NCBI RefSeq assembly: GCF_000006565.2
Contig: NC_031472.1
Coordinates: 2,412,227 to 2,476,226, forward strand
From: Toxoplasma gondii ME49
Taxonomy: Eukaryota > Apicomplexa > Conoidasida > Eucoccidiorida > Sarcocystidae
DNA length: 64,000 bases
Reading direction: 5' to 3'
Position numbers and translations under genes: made by a program. Below the pieces are notes generated by a model. It was not told where the DNA came from. It was given only the letters and a program-made list of their open reading frames with translations, and ran no database searches. Of the stretch, positions 1-13,800 are shown piece after piece. How positions within the stretch are numbered: position 1 is the stretch's first letter; each line of letters opens with the position of its first letter.

Positions 1-60
1 GACGATGAGAAGTTTGTCTTCCATGACCTACATGGTCATTCGTTTCTTGCCGTTACGCAT

Positions 61-133
61 TTAGAGATATTTGCTCAGCGCTCGTAACCTTTTTGCTTCT
101 TCTGCATTCGTCTTTTGATGCAAATAGTTGTTT
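61..133 (-). CDS. Candidate terminal exon of the cullin
   Basis: After the donor at 168-163, the first in-phase acceptor TCAG lies only about 35 nt downstream. It opens a 24-codon frame beginning P-N-N-Y-L-H and ending in TAA. Cullins end in a motif like D-x-x-P-N-x-Y-x-Y-V-A, so ERD-PNNYLH is suggestive. A 35-nt intron would be exceptionally short, however, and the 18 extra residues after the motif are unusual. The true last exon may instead lie left of the window. Confidence 0.25.
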
Positions 134-168
134 CTGACTCAGGATCTGTATGTACGCCGTCCACTTAC

Positions 169-3100
169 GGATCGCGTTCGTCCCTTGCAATGAATTCGCG
201 TTCCACGAGGCTCTCCAGTCTCTTCTTGAAGACTGCCATCGGGACTGAAACGCCAGTCGTGTCGCTCTGACCGTTCTCTTCGAGTCTCATCTTCGGCTCG
301 TTTGACGAATTCTCCATCTCCACAGTGGAAACGCTCCCCTTCACCACCACTCCGTGAATCTGCGACACCTTCTGCTCACAGCCGTCTTCGTTGCCAGTGT
401 AGGGCTTCTGCGCTGCCTCAGCAGTGCCTGGACAAGCGCCGTGACCTCCCCCCTCTCCGTTTTCACACCCGGTTCTGTCTTGTTCCTCCCAGCGCGCTGG
501 CTTCTTTGTTTCGCTCTCCTCGTTGACCGGCCCGCTATCCAAGGTGGCGTCGCTTGAGGGCTGTCTTGGCAAGCGCGTCTGCCCTGGATCCAGTTCCAGT
601 TGGTCGTTCTTTGTTTCTTTTCCCGCGAACTCTGGAATCTGTGTCCGCGCAGTCCTCATCCTTTTTGTAGATCGAGGGAGGCTGAGCACTCCATGACAGG
701 TGCTTCCTGTCCCTTCACTCATACGATCCGGAGGCGGAACTTCAGCACGGTTCACGACTGTGGTCTCCAGAGCTTCTCTCGTCGTTGTTGCCTCGGTTTC
801 ATCGTGGCTGACTTCCTCGCGAGAGGTCAGTGACTTCTTCAACCGGTTCACTACCTCCTGCTCACGACGGCTTGCAATTGAGTGTTTCGAGCGGACACAC
901 AGTTGAACTCTTTCAAAAAGGTCCGAGTGACTTAAGCGTCTATGCCTCTTTAGTATTCTCACAATCGTGGCCTCCAGGAAAGCAGGCGAGTCCAGAGAGA
1001 GGGACAGTGACGAGCATGCACAAGGGAAGCGCGCGTTCTGGCTTGACATGCGGGCAAACTCAGGGCGAGAGAAGGCGACACCAGACAGAGAAGAGGTTGC
1101 CGGGACAGAGACGGAGGAGGCAGGGGAAACGTCCGGAGGGAGAACCGACGAATACGCCGCAAACAGCGGGTGGCTGGACAGAAGGCCGCGAGCGTCGCTA
1201 CTGGTTTTGTGGCCATCAGCATCTCGAGTTAGAAGAGTCAAGGCGGCATCCTGCGGGAGTAGAGACACCGGCAGAAATGGTCCGCGAAGAAAGAGGTGAT
1301 CGACGTCGACGAGGAGAAACAGAAACCGGAAAAATCCAGAAATCCAGGAGACAGACAACTGCAGGTGATGACATCAAGATCCTCTTGGTGTGAGCAATGT
1401 GTCAGGAAGGACTGTATTGTTTGACTCGCTCTCTATAAATCTCTTGTAAGGCGTTTCAGCATTTGTGACGGGCCGTCGTTCTGGCTTTCCTTATGTTCCG
1501 GGTTTCACTCTCATGCGTACCTCGATTGGGTGTATGTCCACGACTTCGCAGTTTCCTCTAGGTATGGCGAAGAATCCCTCATTCAGAGAGAACTGCGTCT
1601 CCGCATTTTCGCGCATTTGTCGCCAAAGTTGAAGAAAAGACACAGAGGGCGAGGCAACCCTGCATTCCTCTGTGATAGTCTTCATCGCCTTCTTCTCCTG
1701 GGGTCTCTGCTCTGCCTCGCAGCTCAGTCGCTGGCCATTGCCTTGCATCTCTTTTTCTTCATCGATTTCCCCCTTGTCTCTTCCTCCCCCGGTCGAGACA
1801 AAACGGGAGAGATCTTGGTTCTCCTCTGCGCTGGAAAAGCAATGTCCTTTTCCCGCAACATCCAGCGCTTTGACGTCGGTCGCTAAAAGGAGGAGAAGCT
1901 GCTGAGGCGGGGCGAGTAGAGAGACAAGAACTTTCTTCACTTCCCATTCTGCGAGGCCTGTGTGCGTGGAAATTTCCTGCATAGACAGCGTCGTCCGCCT
2001 GCGACACATGCACAAAAGGCATGATAAAGACAAAAACAGACAGCGTAGAGAAGGCGATGGGCAATCAAACTCTCGATGGTGTACGTGCCTCGCTCATATG
2101 CAATCCGTTTTAACTGACCTTCCGTTCGCATTTGCGTGCACGTCTAGCTAGTGCACACGCACATATGTACATGTATATGTATAGATGCACATATATATAT
2201 ATATATACATATATACAAATACATGTATATATAGATATGTATGTAGGTGTACGTGTTTGAGTATAAACTGCTCACCACATGCGTTTGTGCTAGTATATGG
2301 CATATATGCGCGGAAAGGCAGTTGAATGTATACATGCAGCGTACGTGTTGAACAGAAGAAGAATACATCCAATGACAGCAGGGACGTTCAGAAGCGTAGA
2401 AGAAGAAGCAACGTTCTGCGCGTTTGGCGTTCTTTTGGGGTTCTTTGTCGCGTTGGTATCATAGCAGTAGAGCTGCATGCGACTGAGGCGAATGTGCCAT
2501 GTGAGGCGTCGCTCGGCGAAACGGGCCTTGTAGAACTCCGTGAATTTCTGGGAAAATCAGAGACACTTGCAGCATAACAATGACAGAAACGAGGTGAGCA
2601 AGAGGGAAGGACGGCCAGCGATAAGACGATGCCCCAAGCGACGGCACAAGAAGAAAGCGAAACCCCTGCCTAGGAAACGTCCAAAAGCGGAGATGCTGAG
2701 CAAACCAATGGGGTGAGGCTTCTGTGGCACGGGGACACAGGGAAGAACGAGTAGAGAAAGAAGACGGAGACGAACGAAGCTTGCCGATACGTTTAAACTC
2801 AAGCGTCACTCTAACTGCTTTGAGAAGAAACATTTCTAAAAAAAAAATTGAAAAGGAAATTCGTGCACCAGCAGGATTGCCCCAGAGTTCAACACTGTAT
2901 GGAGAAACGAATGATTGCTTGTGGCTTCGGTGTCGTCGAGTCGTCACACATGCGGGGGAACTCGAAGAGCAATGACTACGAATCAGACAACACAAGAAGA
3001 CAGAATTTGCTAAACGCTGAAACACGGACTCACATGAAGCCGCTTTCCTTTTCTACGACTCTTCATCTTCGAAGTAAAGTGTGTATCGCCAGTGAAGCTG

Positions 3101-6100
3101 GTGTTGTGTCCCTCTCGCTCTTCGGTTCTCACTCGTTTTTGCTGTGTCCCTCTTCCCCACCAGGCTGACCTCTTGATTCTCTCGTCTTACCTTTAAAGGG
3201 ATCCCGAGGTATCGCGGCAGCCAAAGGTCGCCGACCCTCATCACAGACAGGACCTGATAGTCTCTTGTTTTCTCAGGTTTCTTCGCATCGTCGTTTTTCT
3301 TCGCCTCGACGCCGGGGTCAAGCAGCCCGGTTCCACCCGGCTCTGTCTGTCCTATAGCAATCAGCTGCTCCTGGAAGTCTCTCAGAGGCCTGCATGCATG
3401 GGCAACAGTCGCTGCTCTAGGAGAAGCTCCGCGTCGCGCTGGAGTTGGAGAAGAGCTCGACAGAGTTGAAGTCGAGCCAGAAGAAGAGGGGACAGAGGCA
3501 GAGCGGCCTGACTCGTCGACAAAGGAAGAAGACGGCAGATAAAGGTCGCTGGCAGGCAGCGCATGCGCCCACGCGTGCTGCGTAAGAATCAGAGGGTGAA
3601 ACAAAACGTTTGAGGAAGGGAGCGGCACCGAAGAATTAAACGAGGTGACAGTAGAGGCCGACGCCAGGAGTTGGGTGTTCCTGCCAGGCCTAGGATTCAA
3701 AGGAGCCATGCTGTTTCTTGGCAAGTTTCCTCGCTCCCCTGCCTCGGTGTGCATTGCTACGCACTGGGATTTGCCTCGTTCCTCAGCAGTGCATGTGGTT
3801 TCTTCTTGCTGCACGGCGTGGAGCTTCGGCTTCCACGAGGTTTGTGTGTTTCTTCTGTCCTCCTTTTCGCGTCTTTCCTCTCGGTCGCGCTGACCCTGTT
3901 CAAATGCTTCCTTCACACGCACCGCAACGGCCAGGTCTTCAAACATCTGCCTCAACTTCCAGCTTTCCTGTTGCCTGCTGAAGTCTCCGACTGCCGCTTC
4001 CAAGACGGCTTGGGCGACTCGTTGTTCCGTCTTCAGTCTCGCTTTCTCCCGCTGCTCCAGGCTTCTGCTGCCTGGGCTCCTCGTGTCTACCCGGCCGTTC
4101 GATCGTCTCTCCTCGCCTCGCAAATGCACCTCGCTGTTAAGACAACAGACAGCCTCCTTCGCCTCCACTTCTTCCGGAGTCCTTGCCTCCAACTGGGAGG
4201 ACGCGCCCTCACCTGTGTTGCCTTGTTCGTTAATCTCTTTGTAGGTTCTGCGTACTTTGCATGGTTCGACGTCTTCTCCGCGTCTGCCAAAATGACGAGA
4301 GGAACGCACAAAGGTGTACGCGTTGCTCGTCGAAGGCACAAGGCGCCTTTTCAGACACTCAGGATCTCCATTGAGTCGTTCTGTCTCCCTTGCTTCCAGC
4401 TGCTTGTCTCTCTCCCCGTGATCCTTGAGAGTTGTTTTCGCCTCTCCTTCCTCTGCACCTGCTCTTGCTGAGTCTTCTCCCGTCCCTGGATGAACAATAG
4501 TTGCACAACTATTTCTCGACTTTGCATGGGCACGAGGGAGTTCCATTCTTTTTGGGCGTCTTGAAGGTCCGTTGTCGAGTTCCAAACAGCTGGTAACATG
4601 CTCGTCTCGACCCTCTCTTTCATTGAAGCCCTCCCCTTTCTCTCGGAGCGCCTCCTTCTCCTCCACGTGCTCCTTTCTTAGCTGCTCGCGAGAATCGCCT
4701 GGCTCCGATGGCCCACCAAAGGTCGGCGGCGAGAGGAGAGAAGTACCGCGGGAGAAACGCGGGGAAACGGACGAGGAGACAAGAGAAGAAAAGTCGTCTC
4801 GGCGACATGACGGCACATCTGGAACGCGTAAAGCGTTGCTGAGAAGGCGGCGCGCGAGGCGGAGGCGAAACAGACTGCAAAATGTCTCCCGATCCTGCAA
4901 ATGCTGCACTACCTGGCATAGACTGGCCTGAAGAAAATCCAGGAGGAGTGAAGGACGAAGAGTGGCGAGAGTGACAACACGGGGATCTTGTACGATGCTA
5001 CACTTTCGAATGTCTCTTGTTGTTCTCGTGATCCCAAATCCAAGCTCCACAAATCGACTTTCGTAAACATGTGCGTCTAATCAAAACACGCGACAAATAT
5101 GCATGTTTACGCATCTATCTAAATAGGTATGAATGCCTACATAAAGGTGCATGCATGCATGATTATATATGAATATATATATATATATATATAAGAAAAA
5201 AAGCATGACTTCGGCTGAATTCACAGTGTTTATATCCACCACTATCTATGGGATAACGCAGGTCCTTTTGTCCTGCAACTGGATGTTTACAGGTTTGCAT
5301 CTTTCAACGCATGCAATGCCTTCCACACTTGAGACTGTCGGATTGAGTTGCCTCACCAGCCAGTGTCCTTGGGATGTGCCAAGACGGCCTGTGTTCCCGG
5401 TGATACAGTCGCGTTTTTTCGCTTCCCTTTCGACTCTTGATATGCGACCGGTACCGTCTCGTGCTCGCTGTGAATCGGCAGTCAGCGCATGCACATTAGA
5501 AGCACGCGGGGTTTCTCTGAGTGTCTGGTCAATATAATCTACGACAGCGGCACTGAGGAGAAGCGACGGAGGGGGAGTGGACGAGGCTGTTGAGAGCGGA
5601 AAGAGCGCAGGAAGAAGGAGAAAGAAGGAGGACAACGAAGCAGATGGGGCTTGAAGAACAAGAGACAGAGGGAGGTTTTCCTTGGCTTTGAGGAGGCTGG
5701 CGTGCAAATCAGACGCCGTCGACTCCGAGACTCGAGAAGACGAGGAAGTCGAAAAAGATGATGATGAGGGCGTTAGTGGGGGGGTTTGCGAAGAAGCAGG
5801 GGCGCAAGATCGAGCGTCAGAGAAAGAAGGAAGAGAGGGAAGAACAGCAGAACTCGAGGAGGATGAAGAAAGAGAAGCTGTGAATTGAGGGTCCGAGGGA
5901 GTAACCGGCGGTCCCTGATACGTCGAGAGAATCGAGGCAAAATTCGATCCATTTAGCACCGTTTGAAAGGCCTGCGAAGAGTTGAACGCATCATTTCAAA
6001 CACCACTGAAACTCATTTTCCCTTGCAGTTCGTGCTCAGCCTTGTGGCATCTTTCATTTTCTTCCACGCCTTGAACGTCCTTTCAGAAGCAGCGCGTCGC

Positions 6101-7850
6101 TTCTTACTCCGGGAGCGATTTCTCCGTTGATAGTGGTCCTCGTTCACTTTTGGCTTTGTGCGTGGTGATATACTTCCACATCTGCCTTTGATCGTCTTTC
6201 CCTCCATTTCCTCTCTCCGAAAGACGTCTTCTTTCCTCTCTTTTCTCGCGGCATTTTCGCCGCTGACTTCTTTCTGCATAGCCTCCCGAGTCTACGCTAC
6301 ACAGAAATCGGTATTCCAGGCTTACAGTGTCAAGTGTAGTGACAGTTGCAGAACGAGAACGGAGCCACAAGGCATGCAACCCCAGGGAACAGATGAGGCT
6401 GTAGTCGCTCACTTGTGCCGCAAAACGTGATTCAGTTGTTGCTGCAAAGTACCTTTTTAAGGAGTATCTGCTCCGAGTTGAACTATACATTCACTTGTTC
6501 AATAGATTTGTCAAATGGGAGTTCCACCTAGTTTCCTTTGACAACAGAACTTCCGTGAGGCTTGACACTGACTAAGGGCGGTCGCGTGAAACGTCCAGAC
6601 CTTCGCACGAAGAATAGACGACACGGCTTCTGGGCCTCTCAGATTATCCCAGCGACAAGAACGATTAACGAAAGTCAACGCTGAGCTGCGACGCTAGCTA
6701 GCGTCTCGACAACACCTCCTGCATCACGAGAGGTCTGAGCGACATGAGAGAAAAATGATCTGAAGTAAAGGAAAGAAATCAACATCTTTTTGCTCACATC
6801 GTCTCGCGCCTGGCGTAGAGCCGGATGGTCTCCGAAATGTCGCGTGAGTTCCTTTTCTGTCTTGGCCCTTTCTTCGACTAGAAACGACAGCCGTGCCACC
6901 AAGAAGGAGAGAGGTGGAGAGGCGCGGGCAACCGAGACTGGCCTCGCTAGAGCAGAGGCACCCGAGCACGAGAGCGAAGGAGACGATGCCGAGGCACATG
7001 ATGCTGAAGGAATCGAGTTGGAAGAAGATGAAGAATTTGAGGAATCGTGGGGAGGATCCGTAGAGCAGTGAGTGGGATGAGTCATAGACAAAGCAGAAGA
7101 GAAACGAGAAATCCAGTAAAGACGGCACTCGGCGACGAATCGTGTGAAAGCGTCTTCCGGCCAGCGTCTCAGAACGGTGAAGAGTAAACGAAGTGCTGAA
7201 AGAAACAGAGAAAAGAATATGAGACCCCATCAAAACAGTTAGAGAGACAACACAGACTGAATACACGAACATAACAAACAGAACGCTTCTAAATATGCAG
7301 ATGCCAGTGCGGGATGAACGTTGCACGCCCACGCACTCAGGGTCTCAGACAGCGTAGATGCATATACCTATGTATGAGCATACATTTAAATGAACGCATG
7401 TGGATGTGTTGTCGTTGACGAGATTCCTGTGACGGGTCCGCGTTTGGGGGTGAGGAAACGACGAAGAATGTGGAGTTCTCTCATTTCAGCATTAGATGTG
7501 GCAATTGTGGACATTCAACGGGGTCTTTCTCCAGGGCGTTCTGAACTTAATCGTTCACCAGCTTCGCTTCAAAAACTGTTTTATTCGACATCAAATGCGA
7601 CAAACTAGAGGGAGTGCATGCGGTGTACTAACAGCAAAGTGCCGAACGATATGTTCAACGGGGTGAAAATTCGACGCAAGAAGCGAAATCAACAGCGACA
7701 CCAAATTCTTTGAAGGGTCCTCATGTAAGACGCAGCGGAAAGAATATTGAACGCACATGTGTCTGTACATAGTCACTGCCCTCCACCTCTCTATGTCTCT
7801 GCTTTTACCTATCTATGCATATAGGCAGATGTAACTGTCTATGTAAACGC

Positions 7851-7882
<32 letters not shown>

Positions 7883-10800
7883 CTGGTACCGGTACCCTTT
7901 TCGATAATGTCTTCCAATGGGTGTGTTTGTTTTTCTGTGAGATAGATCAAAGGCGAGCTGACGCATGGTCCACGGTCCACAAAAATGAGACTCTTTCATC
8001 TGTCGTTTACTTTCCCAGTCTCCTGAAGACAAGAGGGCACCGAGTCCCGGCGGCAGGTTCAGCACTTGGTGGATGGGGAAGCGCAGAAGTGCAGCCGCCA
8101 CTGCCGTTTGCAGATTTTCGCCTGCAGGAGAAACGAAGACTTTCGTGCGTTTCTTTCCAGGCACTGCAACGAAGACCATGTAAATACGCAACGGATTTGC
8201 GAGATGACAGTACGCTTGTCGAAGACCTGTGCCCTCTTTGATGTCGACAAGAGAGGACTGCGGGCGGCGACAGAGACGACCAGACCTCTAAGAGGGTCCC
8301 CCACCGACTTCGTCGAAACTCTGACATCCGAAAACGAGACATGAAGGGCGTCGTTAGATGCGTGTTCTACGCCTGTTCTCTTGAGAGACTGGACTAAATG
8401 AAAGTCGAACACAGAGAAAGGGAATTCGACACAATCAGCAGAGCCGGGACTTGCGGACATTGCCAGCGACGGCTGGAGATGGAGACGGAAGGAGAGAGAA
8501 GGCGGATGGCAGAAACGGGACGTGAGAGGACAAGAAACAAGCGGAGGCGGACAAATCGAAGGCAACCGTGAAGTAACACGCTTGCCTCGCAAACTCGTTC
8601 GGTCTGGTTCCAAGTTCGCAGGAGAGCGAAATGGATTTAAAAGGATCTGGAGAAGCCTTTCCGGGTCCATGCACGTGACGACAAGACGCTCGGCCTTTCG
8701 GCCGCTCCGTTAAAAAGATCGAAAAAGCACCCGTATCGGAATAAACAGCTCCAACAGAGAGAACGAAGAAAAGTCAACACTTACGAGCTTGCGGATCGAA
8801 GCACTGCTGGTCGATCTCCGACTCTGCTTGCAGAAAGTGGAGGGCCAACTGTACGTACACCGGAAGTGGCAGGTTTTGGGTTTGAAGTAGACTCGCTGCA
8901 ATCGACAGATAAAGCTTTCCTGCCTTCCGCATGAGCCACCTGGAGTGGGGAAAGCCAGACACGCAACATCAGGGAAGAGCATCTTTCATTGTGCTTCTTC
9001 AGCGGCACCACTGGGAGAAATAGGGCCAACACGCGACAGCGGATCCGGACAAGAAAGGCAATGGGGGAACGCAAGCAAGCATCGATCACCTGCAGTCGAT
9101 TCGAGGACGCAGAGCGCTGAAAGTGCGAGAGACGAGACGCGAGCAGCTGCGAAAGCCGCTGTCCGAGGAAAGGAAGCCATCTCTTTTGAGTGTGCAGAAA
9201 GGCCTCTAAGGCAGGCGCCTTCTTCTCTCTTACCAGTTGAATTTTTCTGCCCCTTTGATGCTGCCACCCCAAACGCTCTTTGTCACTCCTCCGCCGACCC
9301 ACTGCGGAGCGCCCCAGGGCAGGCCTCTTCTTTGTTTTCCTGTCTGTGTTCTTGGCCCTTTCTGGTCTTCTTCCAGATGACCGGGATCCGCCGTCAAGCT
9401 GGTGTCTCCGATGTCATTTTGGGCCAAGTTCTGCACCACTCGAACAGAAGCAGCTGAACTCTTTGTTCCGATGTCGCCGAGCTTCGCTTCAATCTTTTGC
9501 TTTGCTGCCTCTTTGAGAGAGTCTTTACTTTCTCCTTGGCTTTTCAGTGCATCGTCGAGCATCTGTTGAGCCTCCCTGCGAACGCAAGAGGTGGTATCCC
9601 TGCCGTCCCCTTCGTGCTTCTTCTTCTCGTCTCGTCGCTTATCGCTTGCCTCCGTTGCACGCTGTCGCGCTTTCCTTCGTCTCTCTCGCTCTTCTTCCTC
9701 TCGGCGCTGGTCTCTCTCCCAAGCAGGCAGCGAAAGAAGACGAACAGGCACGGTGTAGTCAGACACGCGCTTGAGCAGAACGAGAGCCTCCCGGAGAATG
9801 AGAGGATGGAGACCTAACGACGACGGGGCAGCGAGACCAGAGGAAGGCGCCGAGGCAGGAAGAGGGCCGCTGTTGCGCGTGACGGACGTTTTCTGTGGAG
9901 ATGAAGAAGACACTCCAGGCTTGCAGCGGGGCTTCCCGGATGTGTGGGAGAGACACGAACTCGATTCGAGAGAGGTCGAAGGCGACTGGGAGGAGACGAA
10001 TGTTGAGGAAGGATGACACGTACCAGGCAAAGGGGAGGAACCATTGCGACCGAGACGAGGAGGAGAAGAAGCTGAGCACGATAAAGGGGAAGAAGAAAAG
10101 GAAGACGCCGAGACGGAAGACAGAAGAGAGGGCGACGGGGAGACTGGGAGTATTCGCCGGACGACCTCTTTCACTGCACCAACACGTTTGTCCTTCAAGC
10201 AGAAGTTCACTGAGGCACTCAGGGCGAGCAGGCAGTCTGGGGAAAGCTGAAGCGAGCAGCACAGACGCAACTCCAGAAAGTCGCAAAAAACATGCATGGG
10301 CGCGCATGTCTGATTCAATTGACCCGTGATTCTTTGTTGGTCTCAGACAAAGAGTTACCGGCCGCTTGCTACGCAAGTGGTCTGGCATCGTTGGCGAGAG
10401 GAAGTCTCGGTACACCCCACCAGGACTCTTCGTATTTGCAGAAGCAACACACGCAACACAAACGCGGGAGAACACAGACCCGTAAGGTCGAGAGAGAGTT
10501 TCGTCAGAAGAAGAGAACCAAAGCGCTCCAACAGAAGGGGGAAGAGCAAAAGATGGAAGCACCGAATGGAAGACTGCCGACAGAAAACGAGGAGCTTCAC
10601 ATGGGAGGGTGACAGCCAAGAGCAAGGTGGACGCTCCACACAAAACTTAGGAACGAGAACACGAGCGAGACCGGGAGACAAAAGGAAGACGAGAAAAACA
10701 AACTCGATAAGATAGGCGAGTCTGCAGAGACCTGAGGTAAGAGCGCGACCAAACTACCTTCCACGTGACATATCAAGAGAAAGACAAAAACAAACATTCG

Positions 10801-13800
10801 AAATTCAGGAGGGACCCCGTGCTCCTTGACACGGGAACGGCCCAAACTCACCAGCGATCGAAAGATACGCAGAGCTGCACTGTCGAGAGGAAACGCCGCA
10901 TCTTGCATTGCAGCTGCAGAAGCTGCCACTGCGCTCTGAGAAATCCTGTTTGCCTCTGTCTCCTTTCTTCCCTTTGTCTCCTCCAAGGTGCGTTCGTCGC
11001 CCTGCGGCTGGTCTCCAGTGTCGGGCTCTGGTTTTTCTCTGTTCCCTGCCTTCTCTCGCGTCTCCTGTTTCTTCGAATCGGTTTTTATTCGGGGAACAGA
11101 GCAAGGACAAAGCGAGCGGAGATTCTGACACACTAAGGCAGCAACAGCGGAAGGCGACAGCGTCGCAAGTCTTGAGTCATACACTTCATCATCTCTGCCT
11201 CTTTTCTTCAGACATGAGGCATGCAGAGGTCTTTTCTGTCGGAATCCGTCCTCCTTCCTTCCCCGTTTCGAGCTCCTGTCAGTGGGCTGTTCCCTCTCAA
11301 TTTTGGCTGCGTCTTCCGTTGTCTCCTCTGTCGCGAACAGCTCCTGCTCCTCGTCTGTGGGAAGGACTGTGTTTTCCTTGCTCGCCTCCGTCCCTGGAGA
11401 TGTTTCTGCAGACGAGGGGGGTCGGGAGGAAGCGGCAGAAGAAGCAGCTGAGGACGGCAAATGAGTAGCGGACCCCCAGCGCATTTTCAGCTGCATGCCG
11501 TCGCGCCGATGTGGCTGGAGCACCGCTTCTGCAGCTGAAAGCGTTTCAGAAGATTCGCGTAACGTATGAGGCTTCCACAGGTGTCGGGAAGGAGAGTGAA
11601 AAAGGTGGGGAGAAGCGGCTCTCAGGAACGCCGCAGTCGCGTCATGAATTGGAGCAAAGATTTTCCGCAGTGCATGCGCAAAATGAAGATATTCGCGCCA
11701 CACACTCACGAGTCTGACAACGAACTCAACAGGGGCGGGAGCGGACAAGAGACACGTAGGAGAGACAGGAGGAGAAGAAGAATCAGCAGGCGAAAGCGGG
11801 GCATGGTTGGTGCCTGCAGATGCAGAGCTAAAAATGGGTATGCTGCTGTTTTCCTCAGAGAGAGTTTCGCTGTGCAGCGCAGCCGCGCGCTCCCGATCAA
11901 CATGCTCGTCTCTCCTCTGTAGAGGCTTCAGACAGGAAGCAGAGGACGAGAGTGGGGGAGCGTCCGTAGCACAAAACGAGGGACAGGAAGTTGAGGAGGA
12001 AAACGCGCTAGAGGACACAGACGAAGAAGAGGAAGGCAAAGACGAAGAAGACGAAGAGGCAGGCGAAGAAGAGGAGGAAGAAGAGGGTGAAGGAGCAGAG
12101 GACGAAGACGGAGATGATGAGGGCAGAAGAAGACGCAGAAGGGAATTGAGGCGAGGCCGATGAATGAGTCGTTGATGGGCGAAGACGTAGAGAAGCGAGC
12201 AGAAGAGCCAGTAGGAGACGCGACACGACCGGGGGTCTGACACGGACATATGCCAGAATACTGAATAAATGCGAAACGCACACAAAAAGTAAAACGAAGC
12301 CTAGAACCTGAATTTTCATAGTGAAAAACTGCTGCACAGTACGCGAGAAACTTCAAGCACACGAATGAGACTCAATCAAATATCTATATACATGGATAGA
12401 TATAGAGGGTGTTTACGTGGTCTGAAAGTGAGTGTTGAAAGACGTAGAAAGGAACTGCGTAGAAAGAGGATGACATCTTCAACATACATAGTCGGATTTC
12501 CTAGAGCACATCCTACAGGGGTTCCCTAAAGGAGAAGAGAGGGAATATCGGCTGCGTGCTCACTTAGGATGTCACGTTGTGAAGAACCTGGTTTTCGACT
12601 TTATCAAGCGATATCCATATCCGAGAGCGCCATGATACAATGGAAACACGCTACCAGAGCACGCGAAAGCTTAAGCGTCATTTCCTGCCTGAGCCAGTGT
12701 TCATGATTACTTGTATAGGCCTCGGTGAGGTGCTTAACAGGTACCCGAGGGGCATCGGGGAAGAGATTCGCTGCGTCTTCACCCACGAACTCAGTATCAT
12801 TCTCTTTCCTGTCAGGAGCTGCTCGCTCAAATGGTCGTCTTTCTTTCTCAGGTTCTGTCCCTCCTGTGGCCGCGTATAGTTCCTCTTCCTCACCGCCTCG
12901 CCCATGCCTCCCCCCATGTCGCCTCAGCTGCCGCCGGCAGCACTCTTCACCCCAGACGCTCAGCGCAAGGTTGAGAGGCTGTAGAAACTTCAAAATGAGA
13001 GACTGAAGGAGATGTAGGTTCTCGTCTCCTCGGATGTGTCTTGAAGGCGGAAGGGCGGAGTTTGTCTCTCGGGCATTTCTTCGAGGTCCCTCAGAGCATC
13101 GCTTTCGCGCTGACTTTCCGCGCCTCTTTCCCTTCCCTCCTTCCAAGGTGAAGCGCGGATGGCTTTGCCTTTTTCTATCGTTGACTAGTTCTGCCGTCGA
13201 GTGTCCGACGGGTGCGGCTTCCCGCGTATCGACGTCACATTCGAAAGACTCCCGTCCACCATCCCGTTTTACTTCAGTGTGAGTGTACGACTCTGCGTTC
13301 TGCTCATGGGTCGCACATTCCGCATGCAAAGGCTGTCGCTTTTCGCCGAGAGGAAGGGTGGTCGATGCACAAGGCTCAGGAGAGAAGAACGACTTTGACA
13401 GACAGTGTTCCGGCAGAGGCGTGACTCCTGAGTTGGCTTTCGGACAGGTAGAAAGAGAAGAAGATGGAGAAGATTCGAATTCCCTTTGTTCCGACAAAGG
13501 CAGCGTCCTTTGCCTTTTCTTGAGAGGTGTCTCCTCTTCTGTCTTTCGGCGTTGGCGCCTTGCAGATCGTTGCTCCATCCCGTCCTCGTGCTCTGCTGAC
13601 CGTTCTTCCTCCGACTCATTGTGGCCTTCCGCTGCTTTTCTTTCTTTTTGCAAATGCGACGAAGGGTAGCGCGGGCCCCTACGACATTCCCCGCGTCGCC
13701 ATCGAGTTCGCATTTCCTCGGGATCTTCCTCGCTTTTCTCGGTGGTGCATGATGTCCAACATCCTCTCGTGGGTTCTCGTGCCAGGGCGCTCGAGGAGGA

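Noticed and set aside
3057..3105. Alternative cullin exon reading QLHWRYTLYFEDE
   Set aside because: It fits the phases and resembles the GRKLxW motif, but the exon at 2547-2345 (KFTEFYKARFAERRLTW and ILLLFN) is a far better match and also fits both phases.
7805..8191. 128-codon minus-strand frame between cullin exons
   Set aside because: No cullin block is matched, and the frame runs through the AT microsatellite; treated as intron.
11996..12285. Poly-Ser reading of the minus strand upstream of cullin exon 2
   Set aside because: Better explained as a polypyrimidine tract of an intron; the exon-1 donor and exon-2 acceptor join in phase without it.
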